From: Euleptes europaea
Taxonomy: Eukaryota; Chordata; Lepidosauria; Squamata; Sphaerodactylidae
DNA length: 64,000 bases
NCBI RefSeq assembly: GCF_029931775.1
Contig: NC_079316.1
Span: 70,900,064 to 70,964,063 of the forward strand
Reading direction: 5' to 3'
A program made the translations under genes and the position numbers. This document shows, in pieces, positions 46,281 to 57,224 of the stretch. Within the stretch, counting starts at the first letter, position 1. Every line of letters starts with the position of its first letter. The notes beneath the pieces are model-generated. The model was not told where the DNA came from. It saw only the letters and a program-made list of their open reading frames with translations, and made no database searches.

Positions 46281-46488
46281 CAGGGTTGCCAACCTCCAGG
46301 TAATAGCAGAAGATCTCCTGCTATTACCATTGATCTCCAGCCGACAGAGATCAGTTCACCTGGAGAAAATGGCCGCTTTGGCAATTGGACTCTCTGGCAT
46401 TGAAGTCCCTCCCCTCCCAAACCCCGCCCTCCTCAGGCTCCGCCCTAAAAATCTCCCGCCGATAGCAAAGAGGGACCTGGTATCCCTA
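46281..46488 (+). mobile_element. Non-autonomous hAT MITE, copy 14
   Basis: Start CAGGGTTGCC, end GGTATCCCTA. The flanks TGCATTGA / CGCATTGA match at 7 of 8. It sits directly against a CR1 3' fragment. Confidence 0.9.
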
Positions 46489-46550
46489 CGCATTGAGCAG
46501 GGGGTTGGAGTAGATGGCCTGCATGGCCCCTTCCAACTCTATGATTGCTG
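46489..46550 (+). repeat. CR1 LINE 3'-end fragment
   Basis: GGCCTGCATGGCCCCTTCCA followed by ACTCTATGATTG is the conserved CR1 3' terminus. Only ~60 bp remain. Confidence 0.75.
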
Positions 46551-47142
46551 CTGAGAATGTGAAGGCATTTGCAATGGCAATGATGCATTCACATGGAGAC
46601 TTATTCTGTGCTTTCCCCTCCTACATGCCCCCCTGGCAGGCTTTTTGTCAATTAAAAGAAATGGTAGTTGGTATATTGCTGTATGATAATTTCAATACTA
46701 TATGATACTCTAATACTACTATGATAATTTTTTAAAAGGAAAAAAGTCCACCAGTGGTGGTAGTGGGAAACGGTGCTGGATGTGGGAGGGGATCTTCACC
46801 TCCCGTTCCACTTTTTCCCAAACCTGCTTTTGGTATAACATTCTAGGAAAGACTGAAGTGGAGCTGGGGGAAAGACGGAAGGTCTGCAGAAGCAGAACAA
46901 TGTGTGTAAGCCAAAATTAAATCTGCTGTGTTGGAGTGGGAAGGATGCAGAGCAAGAGCTCCATGCAGAAGGAACCTGAACCCTGGAAGTAAACTTCATT
47001 ACAGTCAATGAGACTAAATTCTGAGGAAATCTGAAATGATGGTGTGTTAAGGGTTTGTTAAGCATGTGTTATGCTTTTATGGAGATAGCCTATAGGTAGC
47101 GTATGCATGGCACATGGCAAAAAATACTCAAATGTGAGTATT
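46551..47142. other. Non-coding stretch
   Basis: No gene or complete repeat recognised. Confidence 0.5.
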
Positions 47143-47338
47143 TTTCTGTGTGGGCTTTTTCCCATGTGGGCTTCTTTCCGTGTGGGTTTTTTTCAATGTG
47201 GGTTTTTCCGTGTGGGCTTTTTTCCATGTGGGTTTTTTATCCATGTGGGCTTTTTTCTTGTGCGCATTTATGACCGTGGGGTTTTTTTTGTGAGCAATTT
47301 TCTTGTGGGCTTTTTTCATGTGGGTTTTTTTCTGGTTA
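47143..47338 (+). repeat. Minisatellite, ~17-20 bp unit
   Basis: About ten diverged copies of a unit like CCATGTGGGCTTTTTT. Both strands stay open across it (Phe/Gly/Val-rich on +, Lys/His/Thr-rich on -) because the units lack stops in those frames. I see no sign of a real gene. Confidence 0.85.
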
Positions 47339-47559
47339 CCATGGCAAAGATGCCACGAGTAACATGGGCAAGAGAGGTTCGTGGCATACCAGAGAGGAAC
47401 ATCAGGGCTCACACCCTTCGTTTATAGCATGCAGTCAGGCTTGCAATCTTCCCCGACTCGGCACCACCAGCTTACCTGCCTCCCCAGCTCTGGGAGGAAA
47501 AGCTACCCATATGAATGGGCTGAATGTCTATTGCATTGTGGTATAATCCTAACAATGTA

Positions 47560-49665
47560 GAATCATAGAATCAAAGAGTTGGAAGGAGCCATACAGGCCA
47601 TCTAAGTCCAACCCCCTGCTCAATGCAGGATCAGTCTGAAGCATCTCTTACAAGTGTTTGTCCAGCTGCTGCTTGACAATGATCGGAGAAGAGGAGCTCA
47701 CCAGCTGCCTAGGCAGCCAATTGCACTGTTGAACTACTCTTACTGTAAAAAAGTTCTTCCTAATGTCCAACCGGTACCTTTCTGCCTGTAATTTATACTC
47801 ATTGTTATGAGTCTTATCCTCTGCTGCCAACAGGAACAGCTCCCTGCCATTCTCTAAGTGACAGCCTTTCAAATACTTAAAGAGAGTAATCATGTCCCCC
47901 CTTAACTTCCTCTTTTCCAGACTAAACATTCCCAAGTCCCTCAGCCTTTCCTTGTAGGGCTTGGTCTCCAGGACCCTGATCATTCTGATTGCTCTCCTCT
48001 ACACCCTCTACATTCTGTCCATGTCCTTTTTGAAATGAGGCCTCCAGAACTGCACACAGTATTCCAGGTGCGGCATTACCAATGTGGTGTACAGTGGGAC
48101 TATGACATCTTGCAATTTGGATGTTATGCCTCTGTTGATACACCCCAAGACCTCATTAGCCTTTTTTGCTGCTGCATCACACTGACTGCTCTATTTAGCG
48201 TGTAGTCCACCTGTGCCCTAAGATCTTGTTCAAACACACTGCTACCTAAAATATGTATCCTCTATCCAGAGTGCATGCTTCTCATTTTTGTTACCCAGAT
48301 GTAGAACTCTGCACTTATCCTTGTTGAATTTCATCTTGTTCACATCTGCCCACGTTTCTAGTGTGTTCTGATCAGATCTCGTTGAATTCTATATCTGTCT
48401 TATGAGGTGTTTACTACTCCTCTCAATTTGGTGTCATCTGCAAATTTAATGAGTTGTCTCTTCACCCCCTCATCCAGATCAGTAAAAAAAAATATTTTAA
48501 AGTACCGGGCCCAGAACCAAGCCTTGGGGCACTCTAATGGACACCTCCTTCCAATCAGATGAAATGACATTGACAACTACTCTTTGGGTATGGTTCTCCA
48601 ACCAGTTCCTTACCCACCACTATCCCAGAGACTAGTCTGTAGTGATCTAGTTTACCCATCAGAACATCTTGGGGAACCCTGTCAAAAGCGTTAGTGAAAC
48701 CAAGGTAGATCGATTGTTTATTTACAGCCCTTGGCCAGATAAAACAAGATATATGGACTAAAATGGCCTTACCAAGGTAAACAATGTCAACGTCGTCCCC
48801 ATGATCCAGTAACCTCATCACTTGATCAAAGAAGGAAATGAGGTTGGTCTGGCAGGACCTGTTGGGGACTTTGCTGCATCAGCAAGTTATCTTTCAGATG
48901 CTTGCACATTGACCCCTTTAAAATCTGCTCCAGTACTTTTCCGAGGACAGAGGTCAGACTGACTGGCCTGGTGTTTCCTTCCTCCCTTTTTTGAAGATTG
49001 GGATAACATTAGAGCTCCTCCCATCTTGTGGCACATCTTCTGTCCTCCAAAAGGTCTTGAAGATGATGGACAAAGGCTCTGCAAGTTCTCTAGAAAGTTC
49101 TTGAGCATTCTTGAGTGTACACCATCTGGCTTGGGGGATTTGTACTAATTCGATGCAGCCTCTCAACAACCCTTCTGTCCATGTCAACCAGAAGCCTGGA
49201 CACTGTGTTTTGCTTACTACCATTTCTAGATGAGCCTGTTCTCCTCTTCAGGGGGAAAAACTAAGGCAAAACAGGCATCGAGCCTTTTTGCTTTCTCTCT
49301 GTCCTCTGTCAGTTTCTCCATTTTCACCCAACATTGGGCCTATCACCTTTTTTACCTTGCATTTGCTCTTGTCATATCTGAAGCTTTTCTTGTTGAAAGA
49401 GTCACCCTGGCCTCAGCACATTCTGAGCTTTGGCCTCTCTAATGGCTGGCCTACAGTGCCTAGCAACCCAGAGATACTCTTCTTTAAAGGTATGATCTTT
49501 CCTCCATTTCTTGAACATTTCCTTTTTCTTCCTTAGCTCATCATGGAGCTCTGTGTTAATCCACATTGGCTTTGTGGATCCCCTACCACGTATCCATGTT
49601 GTTGGAATACCTTGAAAGAGCTCATTTTAGAAGAGCCCACCCTTCATTGCAGCATGTATTGTAGC
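47560..49665 (-). mobile_element. CR1 LINE, antisense, 5'-truncated
   Basis: The left end GAATCATAGAATC is the reverse of the CR1 3' tail. On minus, 49223-48954 encodes RT segment 0/1 (ELAEPLSIIFKTFWRTEDVP, then VIPIFKKGRKE), 48750-48650 the YLxFxxAFDRVPQDVL motif, and 47983-47648 the C-terminal part (RLRDLGMFSLEKRKLRGDMI, then RYRLDIRKNFFTVRVV). Order and spacing fit ORF2 of CR1. There are several frame breaks, so it is dead; the active-site region is not clearly preserved. The 5' half with the endonuclease is absent. Confidence 0.9.
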
Positions 49666-49677
49666 ATTGACAGGGGT

Positions 49678-49885
49678 TAGGGTTGCCAGCTCCGGGTTGG
49701 AAAATACCTGGAGATTTGGGGGGGGGGAGCTTGAGGAGGGCGGTGTTTGGGGAGATCAGGGACCTCAATGCCACAGAGTCCAATTGCCAAAGTGGCCGTT
49801 TTCTCCAGGTGAACTGATCTCTATTGGCTGGAGATCAGTTGTAATAGCCGATCTTCCAGCAAGTACCTGGAATTTGGCAATCCTA
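49678..49885 (-). mobile_element. Non-autonomous hAT MITE, copy 15
   Basis: Same subfamily start as copy 7 (TAGGGTTGCCAGCTCCGGG). The flanks ACAGGGGT / ACAGCAGT match at 6 of 8. It abuts the CR1. Confidence 0.9.
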
Positions 49886-50093
49886 ACAGCAGTCTTATCA
49901 TATACTTTATTCTTGCCTTGAGGAATGGGTGCTACTAATGACATTTATTTCCTATGCATTCCTCCGAAAAGCTGGAATAAATGGTTGTTTATTTCTTTTA
50001 ACCATCACAAGAGTTTTGAGAGATTCTTAAATGAGAGGGCGACTGGCTGAACTAATTGCTCTGAACTAGATCAGTATTTTAGGGACAGTATTG

Positions 50094-50301
50094 GATGGCC
50101 CAGGCTAGACTGATCTCGTCAGATCTCAGAAGCTAAGCAGGGTCAGCCCTGGTTAGTATTTGGATGGGAGACCACCAAGGAAGTCCAGGGTTGCTGTGCA
50201 GAGGAAGGCAGTGGCAAACCACCTCTGTTGGTTTCCTGCCATGAAAACCCCAAAAAGGGGTCGCCATAAGTCGGCTGCGACTTGACGGCACTGTACACAC
50301 A
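50094..50301 (+). repeat. 5S rRNA-derived SINE
   Basis: Well-preserved copy: TCAGAAGCTAAGCAGGGTC, GGTTAGTATTTGGATGGGAG, then GGCAAACCACCTCTGTTGG and GGGTCGCCATAAGTCGGCTG, ending in a CACACA tail. The 5S internal promoter (A box, IE, C box) is recognisable. Confidence 0.93.
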
Positions 50302-50429
50302 CAGATCAGTATTCCCCTTAGCTTATTTATTCAATCAGGGTTTTTGATTTTACAGTTTTTCCTCTTTTTATAATAATTGTCAATAATTTGTATATATGCT
50401 GGACTTTGGGTGTAACAATAAAGACATAC

Positions 50430-50690
50430 CACACCCTCATTAGCACATTATCTTGATACTTAACAGGACAATGGGCTTTGATACTTTTTGCAGGGCAATG
50501 ACTCAGCTCAAACCCAACCCCTTTCTGACTATATATTACTCTTCCTACACACTTGACACTGAGAGACACTGTCCTTCAGTGTGACTCCTCTGAAGATGCC
50601 TGCCACAGCTGCTGGCGAAACGTCAGGAAAGAAAAAACCAAGACCACGGTTGCACAGCCCGGATAAACTACAAGAACCAATAAAGACTGA
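50430..50690 (+). repeat. Retroelement terminal fragment (probably Penelope-like)
   Basis: It contains CTCTGAAGATGCCTGCCAC, GCTGGCGAAACGTCAGG and AGCCCGGATAAACTACAAG, text I associate with Penelope-like element termini in reptiles. The CTGAAGA/GAAA pair around a hairpin resembles a hammerhead ribozyme core. Confidence 0.45.
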
Positions 50691-50850
50691 GCAAGAGACC
50701 AGTAGCACCTTAAAGACTTACAAAAATATTTTCTGGTAGGGTAAGCTCATACCCTACCAGAAAATATTTTTGTTAGTCTTTAAGGTGCTACTGGACTCTT
50801 GCCCTTTTTGACTACTGCAAACAGACTAACACGGCGACCCACTGTGAATC
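50691..50850. repeat. Foldback repeat, upstream of the CpG island
   Basis: Arms 50691-50742 and 50751-50802 pair almost perfectly around an 8-base loop. The right arm runs on into CAGACTAACACGGCGACCC. Same family as 52625-52888. Confidence 0.88.
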
Positions 50851-50929
50851 ATCAATAAAGGCTGAGATTAGTATGCCCTGAACTAGAGTGAGTTGCTGGG
50901 TGGGAACTTGTTGACCCCTGGTTTACGGG

Positions 50930-52150
50930 GAGCCTTTTGAGGGGGGCGGTGTGGGCGCAAAAAAAAGGGGGGGTTGCCACCTGTCCCTGCTGCAACAGAA
51001 AGGCGCTGGGAAAGCAACGAAGGCATCACGCCTGGCGCTTTATTGCAAAAGAGCAGGGCGCGAGCCTTTGCGAAGTGCTTTAGACGGTGGAAGAAGAAGG
51101 CGCCAAACGTGCAGGCGCTGGAGGAGGGAGCCGAGCAAAGGGAGTCCCTTTATGGAAACGAGCCGCCCGCCCTCGGTTGCTGACGAAGGTGGAGGCGGCC
51201 CGTGAGGACTCTCCTCGCGAGCAAACTCCCCCTCTCCGTGTTGGGGGGTGGTCCTTCCCTCCCGCTCCTCTATTCCCGGGCCAGGAAAGGAATATCCCCC
51301 CCCCTCAGCATCCTCACAATGGGCCGCCCCAAAGGCTGGAATGACATCACCCGCTCGTCTCCAAAGAGCGGCCGCCCGATTGGCCGGCCGGCCGCTCCTC
51401 CTTCGCCAATGAGCGAGCGGCCAGGGCCCCAGGCCGGGCGGGCTGACGTGCGAGCTCCCAGCCTCTTCTGCCGTGCGGGGGGTTTATTTTGCTTTGGGCC
51501 GCTCCAGCCGCCGCCATTAGGCGAGCTCGGTAGGGTGGCAGGTTCCGGGTGTTTCGTTCGCCCTCCCCGTCCTGCCGAGGTGGTAGCGCCCTCTCGACTA
51601 ACTGGGTCTTTTTTTTCCGCCACCCCCCCTAGCCGCACAGACCAGGAAGAAACCATGTCCTGAGCCCGGGGGGGGGGGAGAAGCAGGAGGCCGCAGCCAG
51701 CGGTGCGGTGCAGGGGCGGGTGGGATGCGGGTGAAGGGAATGGACGGCAGCCGCTGAGGGGACAGCCGCGGGATCAGGAGGCGGCGCTACAAGGTATGGC
51801 AGCAGCCCCCCCCTCCCCGCCCCCCGTTTGCTGGCCTAGAGAAAGCAGGAGGGGGTGGCGCGCGGGGCGGGGGGGGGAGTTGTAGAGCGCCTTCACCCTT
51901 TGGACTTTTGATACTCAAGGGGGGGGGAATTACTTCGCATTAAGTGTCCCCCCCTCTCCCTCCCCGTGTTTGAATGTGAGGTAAGTCCTCAGGGGGGTGT
52001 TCAGTTGCACTTCTGAAAAAGGGAGCCCCTCCCCCCCTCCGGTTTCTCTCTCCTCTCTCCTTTCCTCTGCTCCCTCCCCCAACTTCTTTGGTGGTCGTAC
52101 CTTGGTACCTCGTGTCCTGTCCCGCCCGGCTTACTAATATTACTCTGTTG
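50930..52150. promoter_or_regulatory. CpG island, probable host gene promoter
   Basis: It has dense CpG dinucleotides and high GC, unlike the AT-rich flanks. It contains TGACATCA (CRE-like, 51342-51349), ATTGG (51379) and CCAAT (51406), and GC boxes. No TATA box is evident, as usual for broad CpG promoters. The best transcription direction is rightwards because of the splice donor at 51793. A divergent antisense transcript is possible but not shown. Confidence 0.8.
51480..51793 (+). other. Putative non-coding first exon of an unidentified host gene
   Basis: The start is uncertain (after the CCAAT elements). The end is set by a strong donor, CTACAAG|GTATGG, at 51793/51794. The region has no long convincing coding frame; ATG TCC TGA at 51655 would be a two-codon upstream ORF. 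I therefore read it as 5' UTR with intron 1 extending beyond the window. The gene cannot be named from a UTR. Confidence 0.5.
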
Positions 52151-52305
52151 GCAGGGTCATCTCTCCCCCCCTCCCACCCCAGGGAGCCGAAGTATAAAGG
52201 GCGAGTTGCACTTTGCTAGGTTGCTTTTTTTGCGTGTGTGTGTGTGTGTGTGGGGGGAAGAATATTAAAAGTCCGATACGTCTCAGTGGTTCTGTTGAGC
52301 TGCTG

Positions 52306-52425
52306 CTATTGCTATTATTATTATTTTATTATTGTTATTTTATTATTGTTATTTTATTATTGTTATTTTATTATTGTTATTTTATTATTGTTATTATTTT
52401 ATTATTATTATTATGCCTGGCCTCT
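52306..52425 (+). repeat. 14-bp AT minisatellite
   Basis: About five to six copies of ATTTTATTATTGTT bordered by plain (TTA)n. Tyr/Leu/Ile-rich frames here are artefacts. Confidence 0.9.
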
Positions 52426-52434
52426 CCTTTTAAA

Positions 52435-52545
52435 GTAGTAGAAAAGGGCAAGAGTCCAGTAGCACCTTAAACACTAACCAAAATATTTTCTGGCAGGGTT
52501 ATGAGCTTTCGTGAGCCACAGCTCACTTCTTCAGATGCAGCTAGA
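52435..52545 (+). repeat. Partial copy of the foldback-family monomer
   Basis: Contains GAGTCCAGTAGCACCTTAAA, GAGCTTTCGTGAGCCACAGC and TCACTTCTTCAGATGC, as in the arm of 52625-52888. Confidence 0.88.
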
Positions 52546-52624
52546 ATGTGAATCCATCTGTCTTTTAAGTCACAAGGTTGATGGATTTCCATTCCGTACG
52601 GCTAAATGTGGTGCCTTCCATGAA

Positions 52625-52888
52625 GATAATTCACGGTGGGTCGCCGTGTTAGTCTGTCTGCAGTAGTAGAAAAGGGCAAGAGTCCAGTAGCACCTTAAAG
52701 ACTAACAAAAATGTTTTCTGGTAGGGTGTGAGCTTTCGTGAGCCACAGCTCACTTCTTCAGATACTGTGGCTCACGAAAGCTTATACCCTACCAGAAAAT
52801 ATTTTTGTTAGTCTTTAAGGTGCTACTGGACTCTTGCCCTTTTCTACTACTGCAGACAGACTAACACGGCGACCCACTGTGAATTATC
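52625..52888. repeat. 264-bp near-perfect palindrome (foldback repeat)
   Basis: The left arm 52625-52748 and right arm 52765-52888 are almost exact complements around a 16-base loop. The palindrome reaches into GATAATTCAC / GTGAATTATC at its outer ends. Near-identical arms imply recent formation or arm conversion. Non-coding. Confidence 0.92.
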
Positions 52889-55800
52889 TCCTTTTAAAGT
52901 TTCTGCTTCTGAGAATTTGTTTGGAAGGAACTGAGTAAAGGGTGGGGGAAGAGGGGGGTCCTAAAACTTTCTTCGGTGTGTGCGGTTTGGAGGTAAGGGG
53001 TCTCATTAGATGATGGGATTATGTTTGGGAGCTGGCTGGCTTGCTACTTCTCTGTTGTTGTGTATAATGGACCTCTCTCCACCCCCCACCCCGTTGGGGT
53101 ATCCAGGCATTTGTCAGGGAGTGATGCTGCTGTCATAACTGGCTTGTTTACTGGGGAGTTGGGTGCTGGCGAGAGAGTTCTGTTCTCGGGTTTCTTAATC
53201 TATGCGATTGCTGCCATTGGCTTTTGGGAAATTACTGAATATTGCAATATCTTGTTTTGCTTTACTCGACGAGCGAGGTTTCTGATGTGTGTTCAGTTAG
53301 TATTGGTTCTGCGTTTCTGAAAGGGGAATTCGATACTGTAAATTCTAGCAGAAGTGATTACGTTGGGCTTTGTACGCAGGATGCATCCATCATTATTATG
53401 TTGAATCTTTTAAAAATACAAATTGGTATGTGCAGTGAGAAGATGCTTCTGGGTGCTTGGCGATTCCACACCAAGTGCTGCAGTACCTACATCTTACTAT
53501 AGTGAGGTCATACCTCTCTTCCTTTCTCCCCCTCCTCCTCTTACTCATTATTCATAGAATTTAACCTGTGTCTGACTTCCCTGTGGCAGAAGCTGCCTGT
53601 AAATATTTGACTTCTTTGGTACAAATGCTAAATTCTTCTCCCTCCTTCGAAAGCAGAACCGGTATGATTTTGTGATGTTGAAGACTAGCCAAACCTATTT
53701 TCTTTTTTTAAAAAATGATCACTAGGATACCGCATATTTTGCTCACTCACACTTTGTGAATAGAATCAGGCCTGTATATGGACTTGCATTAAGCAACATG
53801 TAAACTAATCTAGAATACTTTTTCTTAAGAATTTCCCACTGCAAAACCTATCTGTGTGACTGATTAAGGCTTCTTAGACGTTATTCAGGATACTTTATGA
53901 ACACCTGGGCTACTGCAGTTATTCACCCCCCCTTTAGATTTTCTTCAATTCTGTGTCTCCCCCTTCTCTTTGAGGAGATAGACATTATTTTTTTTGTCTT
54001 GCTATTCCATTTGAGTGACTACTGTATTGCTATTCTAATCAGGTTTTGAACATATAATTTCCATCTGATTCATTATATAGAACAACACTTTAAATTACTG
54101 TATTATACATGAAGGAGGGGTGTGTGAATAGCAGAAACACTCTGGGTAGTATCCTTGATAAGTGCTATGCGGCCTTTCAGTAATTGCATAGATTTTTAAA
54201 AAATAATATGACCATTAACCAATAGAATCTTTCCTAGAAATTGACAGGCGGCACTATAATCGATAATGCTTCCTGTTACATATGTGTAGTCTGTGCTTTC
54301 ATGGACACAAATGAAAACAAATTACATGCTATTATATGACAGGATGTATTAACATCCATCTCAGCTTTGTTGTGGATGTAAATCATCTGGATTATTGCAG
54401 TCTAGTGTTGGTAGTAATTCTACTTTTGTTTGAATTTGCTCATTTTTGTCGTATTTGTAAGATGATTTTACTTGTGAACTCAGAGGCAATTTTGGGCAAT
54501 GCTCAGGAGCACCCATGGAATTAGCAGTTGTGTTACAGAAGCCACTGTCAGCTCATGTGCATAAGGATCAGGTCCCAAGTAATTTGTGTTTATTGACGTC
54601 TGTTGATGCTGCATATAAATTAATAACTGATGAATTCAGATGGTACTGTAGCATTTAAATCTTTTTGCTGATGGAGGGTCTTGCCTCGATATTGATGGCT
54701 GCTGACTGTAAAAAAACACAATATCTGTGAAGTGCAGTAAAACGAGGTATGCCTGTACCAGTATCAGATTTGTACTAGGCTAGCTCGGCTTAATCACTTA
54801 AGGACTTTAGGTCACCTCATCTGTTACAGTTAGTTCTGTGGTTCTTCCAATTTTGTTTGGAATTAATGCTCTATTGTATTGTAAGGATCTTTTGAATGTT
54901 GGGTGGTGTTGTGTTAGCTCTCGGTTAGTTGGTTTTCTGCATTTCAATAGTACTATATTGAGCAATAATGTTAGGTTGTAATTGTGGCAATCTGATAGCT
55001 GATATGTAATAGGAATACATATTATGTAATTTTAAAATGCAAGACGTTTCAACCTTTGTTTGCCAAGTTGCCAGTTCATACAACCCTATTTGATATTTTT
55101 GGGTGCTGAATTTTTTAATTCATAACATAATAGAGCTTTTGGACATGGAGCAACTAGGGAAAAGCGCATAGGTATGTTGTAGTTACTAGAACCATAGGTG
55201 AAGAACTTGTGCATAGTAAGCCCTTGTAGGCTAAGAGTTTTATGGAAACCCTTAGGACATAGTTAATCTGTACACTCACAATACATAAAATTAATAATTT
55301 TAATGATCTGGCAAGAAGTACAAACTGAAGTTCTAGCACTGAGCAAATATCATTGATATTCCAAGAACCGATAAAAACAAGTTTGTGTTCAGCTAAGCAG
55401 AACAAAAAGTAGTTGCTGAAATGATAGTTTTCATCAGGACCAGTCACTATTATACTATTATAGCATGTAATCTTCTGAGTTAAACAATTTGTTCTGAGGA
55501 TGCGGGTTCACAGAAATGTTTTTAAAAGGAAAAAGTTGAGGTTACCTTACCCCTTGCATATATTTTTCTGACAGTTTACTTAAAATGAGAGTAAGTTATA
55601 GCAGATACAGTTCGGTTAAGGTAGGTCCTCTAGCACCACTTCTAATTGCACAAAAACATCCAGTAATGAGACAGTAATTGCATAAGGCTCCTTTTCAAAA
55701 CTAAAAATAAATGTAAGTCATGTCTGCTTCTAATGCTGCTTGGAATTCAAAGGTTCCGTGGAAGGCAAAGAACAGGCATAAAAAAGCAGGCCTTGTATTA

Positions 55801-55984
55801 ATAAAGTAGGGAGAGCAGTGTGTTAAAGAATGATGATCAGTAAGAAAATCGTAAAATATGTTAACATATGAAAGATGCAACTTGAGAAAATGGTAGGTAG
55901 CAAACTATTGCTCCATGGTGAGGAGTGCAGGGGGAGGTAATAAAAAGACTACATTATAGGGTTGTTGTTTTTTTGCTTTGCCCT
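52889..55984. other. Probable intron 1 sequence, no exon seen
   Basis: AT-rich, stop-dense in all frames, no complete repeat recognised. If the promoter call is right this is intronic. Confidence 0.45.
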
Positions 55985-56165
55985 GACCTGGATAGCCATA
56001 GGCTAGAGTGATCTGTTGGCTCTGGCTAGTATTTGGATGGGAGATCTCCAAGGAATGCCGGCGACATGACGCGGAAACAGGCAATGGCAAACCACCTCTC
56101 AACGTCTTTTGCTTTGAAAACCCTATGGGGTCACCATTAGTCAGCTGTGACTTGATGGCAAAAAA
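55985..56165 (+). repeat. 5S rRNA-derived SINE, diverged
   Basis: Keeps GGCTAGTATTTGGATGGGAG, GGCAATGGCAAACCACCTC and GTCACCATTAGTCAGCTGTG; the 5' 5S part is decayed. Confidence 0.85.
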
Positions 56166-57224
56166 AGTTGTTTTTAAGAATATTTTTTGACTCAGAAATT
56201 GTAGTTTGATCTAAACCTGCTGTGGCAGAAAAAGTAAGAATGTTGCTGTATCTAGTGTCCCTGGGACACAGACATAAACAAATTTCTTATTACAGGAAAA
56301 TCCTTCTTTGTGTTATCTGCTAGGAATCTAATTGGTAAAATTCTGTGGTATTGAAGTTCTTGGAAGAGCTCACATGACTTTACACAAATTGTTGTGGTTG
56401 ATGATGAGCATGTAAGAATTTCTTGAGCATATGGAAACACTTCTCTGTGTGCTCTGGCTGTGAAAGCCTAAGGGTGGGGAGGAAAAATCCTGTGTTCTCT
56501 TTCGCCTGGTCATCATACTGGTAACAGTGGCACTACACTGACTTTTTTTCCAGTTGTAGTTTCTTACCCTGCCACTGAGTATAAGCCCAACATTTGACTC
56601 CAGGTTCTGTAATTATGTATAATATGGTGAGGAGGGTAGTCCAGAATCCCACTCCATGTTGTCCTTTATTGTTTAGTTTGCATGGGGCTCCTCACCTGAC
56701 CCTGTTGAGTCAGCGTTATTCTGTATGATAGTTGGAATGAAAAGATTCCAGACATGTATGGAAAAGCTGGATGTCTGGTCCTGTTGAGAAAAAAAAGTTA
56801 CACTTACTAAGAAAGCAAAATTAGTATTTTCATTTTATAAAATTTTATAAAATCTTCAAGACAGCCAAAGTGAATACATTAAAATAATGCCAATTAAAAT
56901 CCAAACAAAAACAAGCAATTTAAGTTTAAGAATTTATCAGCCACAGAATAAGCCAGTAATTAAACAAAATTAGTGTAAGAAGACACACATTTAGCCATCC
57001 AAGGCCCTTCTGACAAAAAGCACCACCAAAATTTGGTGCCAGAATGCCAGCAGGGAGGAGAAGAGAGGAAATAGTTTGGAAGAAAGTTTTTCTTGTTGTC
57101 ACTGCTCAGATTGGCTACATGGGGGAGGCTGTCACTGTACTTCTGAAGAAGGGCCTCAGAGAAAGTTCTAAAGTGTAGGATATGTTTGTATGGGTAGTCT
57201 TTGTGAGTGTGCGTACAGGTGAGT
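56166..57224. other. Non-coding stretch
   Basis: No gene or complete repeat recognised. Confidence 0.45.

Noticed and set aside
47107-47427. 106-codon plus-strand gene
   Set aside because: It is a minisatellite read in one frame.
50094-50200. 5S rRNA gene
   Set aside because: Only the internal promoter half matches 5S and the rest is the SINE body.
51202-51663. 153-codon plus-strand frame and its antisense partner in the CpG island
   Set aside because: Openness is explained by GC content; position before the donor and lack of a protein pattern fit UTR or promoter DNA.
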